This document shows, piece after piece, positions 59,412 to 64,000 of a stretch of 64,000 bases of DNA (the stretch's first letter is position 1; each line of letters begins with the position of its first letter). The notes below the pieces were generated by a model, which was not told where the DNA came from, did no database searches, and saw only the letters and a program-made list of their open reading frames with translations. Where the stretch lies: the NCBI RefSeq assembly GCF_014697585.1, contig NZ_JACJSB010000019.1, forward strand, positions 30,234 to 94,233, written 5' to 3'. Both the position numbers and the translations under genes were made by a program. The DNA comes from Dolichospermum sp. FACHB-1091 (GTDB lineage: Bacteria; Cyanobacteriota; Cyanobacteriia; Cyanobacteriales; Nostocaceae).

Positions 59412-60869
59412 ATGACTTGGGTAACAGGACAAAAATTACAAAATGGTAAATATATAATTCAGCAAGTTCTCGGACAAGGAGGATTTGGAATTACTTACCG
59501 AGCATTACAAGTTAATTTAAATCGGTCAGTTGTTATTAAAACACCTAATGAATATCTGCAACATGATCCAGATTATGAAAAATATATAGAAAAATTTATT
59601 GCAGAAGGACAAATATTAGCAGAGTTATCTAAAGATCCTCATCCTCATATTGTTGGGGTAATTGAACTATTTCAGGAAGGTAATACCCATTGTCTAGTTA
59701 TGGAGTTTATACCAGGGGAAAATTTGTCTCAGGTAATTAAGCGTAGGGGAGCATTACCAGAAGCAGAGATTGTAAATTATATTCTCCAAATTGGAGAAGC
59801 TTTGATAAAAGTACATGAAGCAGGTTTAGTGCATAGAGATGCTCACCCTAGAAATATCATGATACGAAATAATAGTAAAGCAGTTTTAATTGATTTTGGC
59901 ATTGCTAAAGAAATAATTTTTTTAAGTAGAACATTGACAGATAGAGATGCTAATAGGGAATTTGCACCTTATGAACAGATATCTAAAGGAAGTAGAGATC
60001 CACGAGTAGATATTTACTGTTTAGCTGCTAGTCTTTATTATGGAGTAACTGGTCAATACCCGACAAATTCTTTAGCTCGTAAAGTTGGTACAGGGCGATT
60101 AATTCCACCGCAAAAAATTATTTCTGGTATCAGCAAGGAATTAAATCAAGCAATTCTTAAAGGAATGGCGTTAGAAGCAAAAGACCGACCAAAATTAATG
60201 CAGTTATGGCTAGAAATGCTAAATTATAATTATCAAATTCCTAATAAAAAGAAAAAAGTTAGTAATGTAATATTAAATATTGTTAGTCTTGGAAAAAACA
60301 TTGTTAATGTAATAATAAAATTTATTAATAGAGACAAAAACATTGTTAATGTAACAATAAAAATTGTTAATGCAGGAACAAACATTGTTAATGCAGTGTT
60401 AATTAGAAATACTGACAAGTCAAAAGTTGTTTATCCTGACCGTAAACCAGCTAGAACAATTCCTTGGGTTTCGTTGACTATATTATTATTGACTTATTGT
60501 ATAATTGGCTATAGCCTAACCGCCGTTAGTGCTGTGGCTATGGCTTGGGCTGTGGCTGTGGCTATGACTACGGCTGCGGCTGTGGACCAGGATATGACTT
60601 GGGCTGTGGTTGGGGCTGTGACTGCGACTGTAGTTGGGGCTGTAGCTATGGCTGTAGCTGCAACTGCGGGTGTGGCTGTGTTTACTCTTGCGGTTGTGGT
60701 TGGGGGTATAGCTATGAGTGTGGCTGTTCCTGCTCTTGCGGTTAAGGCTATCGTTGGGGATAAATTAGAAAAATCCTTTAGTAAGTTTCATGCTTTTCTG
60801 ATTTTGACTGGCACTTCCAATATCGGTTTAGGTTTAGGATGGATAGTAAAAGTTATTATGTCCTCCTAA
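59412..60869 (+). CDS. Ser/Thr protein kinase with long low-complexity membrane C-terminus
   Basis: A 485-residue Hanks-type kinase. It has a full glycine loop (LGQGGFGITYRA), K43 in VVIKTP, the catalytic loop HRDAHPRN (141-148, Lys replaced by His) and a normal DFG (161-163). Its kinase end (RLIPPQKIISGISKELNQAI) is nearly the same as in the preceding gene, so the two arose by tandem duplication. After repeated KNIVNV-type segments (~280-330) comes a hydrophobic region of Ala/Val/Met (~370-460) encoded by GGCTGTGGCTATG-like low-complexity DNA. The ATG at 59412 has AGAGGTG upstream. Probable membrane sensor kinase; signal unknown. Confidence 0.88.
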   Translation: MTWVTGQKLQNGKYIIQQVLGQGGFGITYRALQVNLNRSVVIKTPNEYLQHDPDYEKYIEKFIAEGQILAELSKDPHPHIVGVIELFQEGNTHCLVMEFIPGENLSQVIKRRGALPEAEIVNYILQIGEALIKVHEAGLVHRDAHPRNIMIRNNSKAVLIDFGIAKEIIFLSRTLTDRDANREFAPYEQISKGSRDPRVDIYCLAASLYYGVTGQYPTNSLARKVGTGRLIPPQKIISGISKELNQAILKGMALEAKDRPKLMQLWLEMLNYNYQIPNKKKKVSNVILNIVSLGKNIVNVIIKFINRDKNIVNVTIKIVNAGTNIVNAVLIRNTDKSKVVYPDRKPARTIPWVSLTILLLTYCIIGYSLTAVSAVAMAWAVAVAMTTAAAVDQDMTWAVVGAVTATVVGAVAMAVAATAGVAVFTLAVVVGGIAMSVAVPALAVKAIVGDKLEKSFSKFHAFLILTGTSNIGLGLGWIVKVIMSS

Positions 60870-61114
60870 TAGTGTGAGGTTTATTCTAGTTTAGCAAAAT
60901 TAGCAATAGTAAGAGACAACGACTGAATTTAAATATGCGTGATATCAAAATCCTTGTAGAGACGTGACCTGGGTAGGGATTCTCGGCTCTACAATCTTTA
61001 CCGGATATGTCTATTTTTTAGCGATCGCTGTGTGAAAAAGATCCCGTCAGGGTTTCCATAGCAGAAAAATTTAGATACAATTGACAAACTAAACACAATC
61101 CTGACTTAACCAAA

Positions 61115-63688
61115 ATGACAAGTACCACCACCCCTACCCTCAAACTCCCCGAACTCCTAGCACCTGCGGGTAACTGGGAGTGCGCGAAAGCAGCCGTAGA
61201 AAATGGTGCAGATGCGATTTATTTTGGTTTAGAAAAATTTAACGCCAGAATGCGGGCTGAAAATTTCACAGCAGCAGATTTACCGGAATTAATGGAATTT
61301 CTGCACCTGCGGGGAGTCAAAGGCTATATCACTCTGAATACCCTGATTTTTCCCCAGGAACTAACGGAAGCACAGCAATACCTCAAAACTATCATTTCTG
61401 CTGGTGTGGATGCTGTCATCGTTCAGGACGTGGGTATTTGTCGTCTAATTCGTCATCTTTCCCCGGACTTTCCCATTCACGCTTCAACGCAAATGACTAT
61501 AACCAGCGCTGCGGGGGTACAATTCGCTAAATCTTTGGGTTGTCAACTAGTAGTTTTAGCGCGGGAATGTTCAATTTTAGAAATTAATAAAATTCAAGCA
61601 CAAATATTATCAAAAAATACTGCTTTACCCTTAGAGGTTTTCGTTCACGGTGCTTTGTGCGTCGCATATTCTGGACAATGTTTAACCAGCGAAGCATTAG
61701 GAGGACGTTCCGCAAATCGAGGAGAATGCGCTCAAGCTTGCAGAATGCCTTATGATTTAATTACTAATGGGGAAGTTGTGAATTTAGGTAATCGCAAATA
61801 TTTATTAAGTCCTCAAGATTTAGCAGGTTTGGAAGTTTTACCAGAATTAGTCAAATCTGGAATTACTTCTTTAAAAATTGAAGGACGTTTAAAAGCACCA
61901 GAATATGTTGCTAATGTAACTCGCGTTTATCGTCAAGCCTTAAATCAAATTATCACAACTAACATAGAGACATTTTCTCACAGAGAAAAAGACCAATATA
62001 ATTTAGAAATGGCATTTTCTCGCGGACTATATACAGGTTGGTTTGAGGGAATCAATAATCAGGAGTTAGTACATGGAAGATTTGGTAAAAAACGGGGTGT
62101 TTATTTAGGAGAAGTGACTCGGATTAGAAATGCAGAAATAACAGTCAAATTAGCAGCACCCGTTAAACCGGGAGATGGGATTGTTTTTGATTGTGGACAC
62201 CCAGAAAGGAAAGAAGAAGGGGGAAGAATATATGCAGTTATCCCCAATGGTCAAGATACAATATTAACCTTTGGGAGAAATGATTTAAATTTCCATAGTA
62301 TCCATATAGGTGATAAAGTTTGGAAAACCAACGACCCAGAATTAGATAAACAAATTCGTCAAAGTTATACCGGAGAAAATCCCCAATTTACCAGACCGAT
62401 TAATATAGAAGTATATGGAGAAATTGGAGAAAAATTAATAGCTGTATGTGGTGATGAATTGGGTAATATTGTTCAGGTAGAATCAGAAATATTTATAGTC
62501 GAAGCACATACCAAACCTCTCTCTAAAGAAAGATTAAAAGAACAATTTGGCCGCTTAGGAAATACACCTTTTCATTTAGATAATTTCATAGATCATCTCA
62601 ACGGTAAAATCATGTTACCGGTGAGTGAATTAAACCGAATGCGTCGGGAAATAGTCAGGAAATTAGAAGAATTGAGAAGTAAACCCAAACTGTGGGAATT
62701 AAATCATCACGCAAAATGGCAAGATCTAATTATTCCTAAGTCTACTATTTCTAAATCTACAGATGTTTCCGCGTCTCCTTCCTTGATTGTTTTAGTCAGA
62801 AACATCGCACAATTAAAAGCAGTATTAACAGCAAATATCAAAACCATATATTGTGAATTTGAAGATCCACGCAACTATAAAGCAGCGGTAAAAATGGTGC
62901 GAGAATCTCAAGCAGAAATCAGCATTTTCGTTACACCACCTCGCATAACCAAACCCGGAGAAACCTGGATTTTAAAACAAGTTCACGCTTGTCAAGCTGA
63001 TGGTTATTTAATCAGAAATTATGATCAATTAGAATATTTTACCACAGAAAGATGTATTGGTGATTTCTCTCTAAATATTGCTAATCCCTTAACCGCAGAT
63101 TACTTTAAAAACCGCTTTAATTTAGAAAGATTAACAGCATCTTACGACCTAAATATTAACCAACTTGAACATTTAATTACCAATTATCCAGCGTCAAACT
63201 TTGAAGTCACAATACATCAACATATTCCCATGTTTCACATGGAACATTGTGTATTTTGTGCCTTTCTATCTACAGGAACAGATTACACCAATTGCGGTAG
63301 ACCTTGCGAAACACAAGCAGTTACAATCAGAGATAGGGTGGGTAGTGAACACATTCTCAAAGCAGACGCAGGATGTAGAAATACAGTATATAATAGCATG
63401 GCACAGACCGGCGCGGAATATGTACAACGTTTGATAGAATTGGGTTTACAGCACTTCCGCATTGAATTTGTCAACGAAACACCGGAACAAGTACAAAAAA
63501 CGATACAAAGTTATCAAAAATTACTTCAAGGGGAAATGACGGGTTCACAACTGTGGCAGAAATTAAAATTACAAAATCAATTAGGTGTGACTCGTGGTGC
63601 TTTAGGAGCAGGGGGTTTTCATTTTCTAAATTCTAGCAGAAGAAAGAGCGAAACTTTTACTATTATTCGCTCTTTTTTCCGTTCATAA
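61115..63688 (+). CDS. U32 family peptidase (with DUF3656-like C-terminus)
   Basis: An 857-residue protein. The N-terminal ~400 residues are a U32 peptidase/Fe-S protein domain: LPELLAPAGNWECAKAAVEN, GADAIYFGLEKFNARMRAEN, and the conserved VFVHGALCVAYSGQCLTSEA then GGRSANRGECAQACRMPYDL, whose Cys residues bind an Fe-S cluster in RlhA/TrhP-type members. The C-terminal part (~520-850) has a second Cys set (HMEHCVFCAFLSTGTDYTNC) like the DUF3656 extension in YdcP/RlhA relatives. Related proteins hydroxylate rRNA or tRNA bases or act as collagenase-like proteases; RNA hydroxylation seems at least as likely. The length is typical for the long cyanobacterial form. Confidence 0.9.
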   Translation: MTSTTTPTLKLPELLAPAGNWECAKAAVENGADAIYFGLEKFNARMRAENFTAADLPELMEFLHLRGVKGYITLNTLIFPQELTEAQQYLKTIISAGVDAVIVQDVGICRLIRHLSPDFPIHASTQMTITSAAGVQFAKSLGCQLVVLARECSILEINKIQAQILSKNTALPLEVFVHGALCVAYSGQCLTSEALGGRSANRGECAQACRMPYDLITNGEVVNLGNRKYLLSPQDLAGLEVLPELVKSGITSLKIEGRLKAPEYVANVTRVYRQALNQIITTNIETFSHREKDQYNLEMAFSRGLYTGWFEGINNQELVHGRFGKKRGVYLGEVTRIRNAEITVKLAAPVKPGDGIVFDCGHPERKEEGGRIYAVIPNGQDTILTFGRNDLNFHSIHIGDKVWKTNDPELDKQIRQSYTGENPQFTRPINIEVYGEIGEKLIAVCGDELGNIVQVESEIFIVEAHTKPLSKERLKEQFGRLGNTPFHLDNFIDHLNGKIMLPVSELNRMRREIVRKLEELRSKPKLWELNHHAKWQDLIIPKSTISKSTDVSASPSLIVLVRNIAQLKAVLTANIKTIYCEFEDPRNYKAAVKMVRESQAEISIFVTPPRITKPGETWILKQVHACQADGYLIRNYDQLEYFTTERCIGDFSLNIANPLTADYFKNRFNLERLTASYDLNINQLEHLITNYPASNFEVTIHQHIPMFHMEHCVFCAFLSTGTDYTNCGRPCETQAVTIRDRVGSEHILKADAGCRNTVYNSMAQTGAEYVQRLIELGLQHFRIEFVNETPEQVQKTIQSYQKLLQGEMTGSQLWQKLKLQNQLGVTRGALGAGGFHFLNSSRRKSETFTIIRSFFRS

Positions 63689-63828
63689 TCTATTGAGCAA
63701 TTATTTTATTTTATCATTAGGTATTCCCTAGTTATTTTGACAGCAAAAAAACTCTCATTGCTTGATATACAATAAGTTCAGGTCTTTTTTATTTTTTTGT
63801 CTTCGATATTTTTGGCAATAAATGTTTT

Positions 63829-64000
63829 CTAATTACCATCAAAACCGTCAACTAACAACATTTTTTCCCATTTTTTTCCTAACCATAACTGTCCATCTTT
63901 TATTGATATAAAACCACAACTTCTGTAAACATTCAAAATTAGTGTTACTAATAAGGAGAACTTTCCGGCTACTTCTTTATTTTTTATCCTTGATTTATCT
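63829..64000 (-). CDS. 3' end of an unidentified gene (right-truncated)
   Basis: An open minus-strand frame runs from the right edge to the TAG at 63829-63831. It encodes at least 56 residues: DKSRIKNKEVAGKFSLLVTL, ILNVYRSCGFISIKDGQLWL, GKKWEKMLLVDGFDGN. The mix of hydrophobic strand/helix and charged residues looks protein-coding, and the frame has no stop in 168 bases of A+T-rich DNA. The pattern vaguely resembles the tail of some DDE transposases, but I cannot assign a family. It is convergent with the U32 gene. Confidence 0.5.
   Translation of the reverse strand, partial: DKSRIKNKEVAGKFSLLVTLILNVYRSCGFISIKDGQLWLGKKWEKMLLVDGFDGN

Noticed and set aside
60545..60745. 66-codon Cys/Gly-rich plus-strand frame inside the second kinase gene
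   Set aside because: It is the shifted reading of low-complexity DNA in a well-supported kinase gene; composition is an artefact of GGCTGTGGCTATG-type repeats. Kept only as an observation.

Overview
The window comes from a filamentous, probably heterocyst-forming cyanobacterium (Nostocales, of the Anabaena/Nostoc/Dolichospermum/Aphanizomenon type). The evidence is a cyanobacterial-type Rubisco activase tail with a small-subunit-like domain, a panC-cmk fusion, an hps (hormogonium polysaccharide) locus, a CURT1/CAAD membrane protein, DapL-type lysine synthesis, more than twenty GCGATCGC (HIP1) octamers seen by eye, heptanucleotide tandem repeats (STRR) and low overall G+C. No rRNA, tRNA or CRISPR array was seen. 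The only structural RNA recognised is the small SRP RNA near 1.9 kb.

Layout. 0-5 kb: end of rca, a GH24 lysozyme, a YciI-like protein, ffs, a phasin-like protein, queF and a family-4 glycosyltransferase. 5-9.5 kb: a lone potC-like permease, then a two-gene AAA-ATPase/TOPRIM-like module on the minus strand that resembles anti-phage pairs, and a Uma2-type nuclease. 9.5-13.5 kb: dapL, a LysM protein, rnc and crcB. 13.9-19.7 kb: hpsA, hpsB-like, hpsC-like and a third pseudopilin gene broken by one in-frame TAA. 19.8-32.6 kb: panC-cmk, rlpA, a PGM1-related ATP-grasp ligase, a site-2 protease, a GHL10 hydrolase, an orphan TOPRIM protein, coaBC, a small conserved protein and an esterase. 32.9-40.5 kb: uvrA, a decayed AlbA_2 gene fused to a transposase tail, a CAAD protein, hemC and glgA.

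40.6-46 kb is the most accessory-looking stretch: a stand-alone deaminase-type toxin domain with a SUKH immunity protein, an orphan HicB, a complete hicBA pair, then (after aroC) an internally repetitive 602-residue protein whose 3' end has been tandemly duplicated (165-bp period). 46-64 kb: NDH-2, a PEP-mutase/isocitrate-lyase-family enzyme divergent from an aldehyde dehydrogenase, hisS, recR (without a canonical start where homologues begin), an Rpn-type nuclease, miaE, a cluster of mercuric-reductase-like flavoprotein, TVP38/TMEM64 protein, TIGR04283-type glycosyltransferase and small membrane protein, two tandem paralogous Ser/Thr kinases with altered catalytic loops, a U32 peptidase and the 3' end of an unidentified gene.

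The best candidates for something undescribed are the ATPase/TOPRIM pair (6175-8654), the solo deaminase/SUKH cassette (40604-41475), the orphan TOPRIM protein (29083-30210) and the repeat protein (43539-45347). Two 91-bp elements at 10.9 and 57.9 kb share their terminal inverted repeat with a single repeat beside the transposase remnant at 36.5 kb, suggesting a MITE family and its likely parent IS. All functions are assigned from sequence recognition alone; no database search was run.
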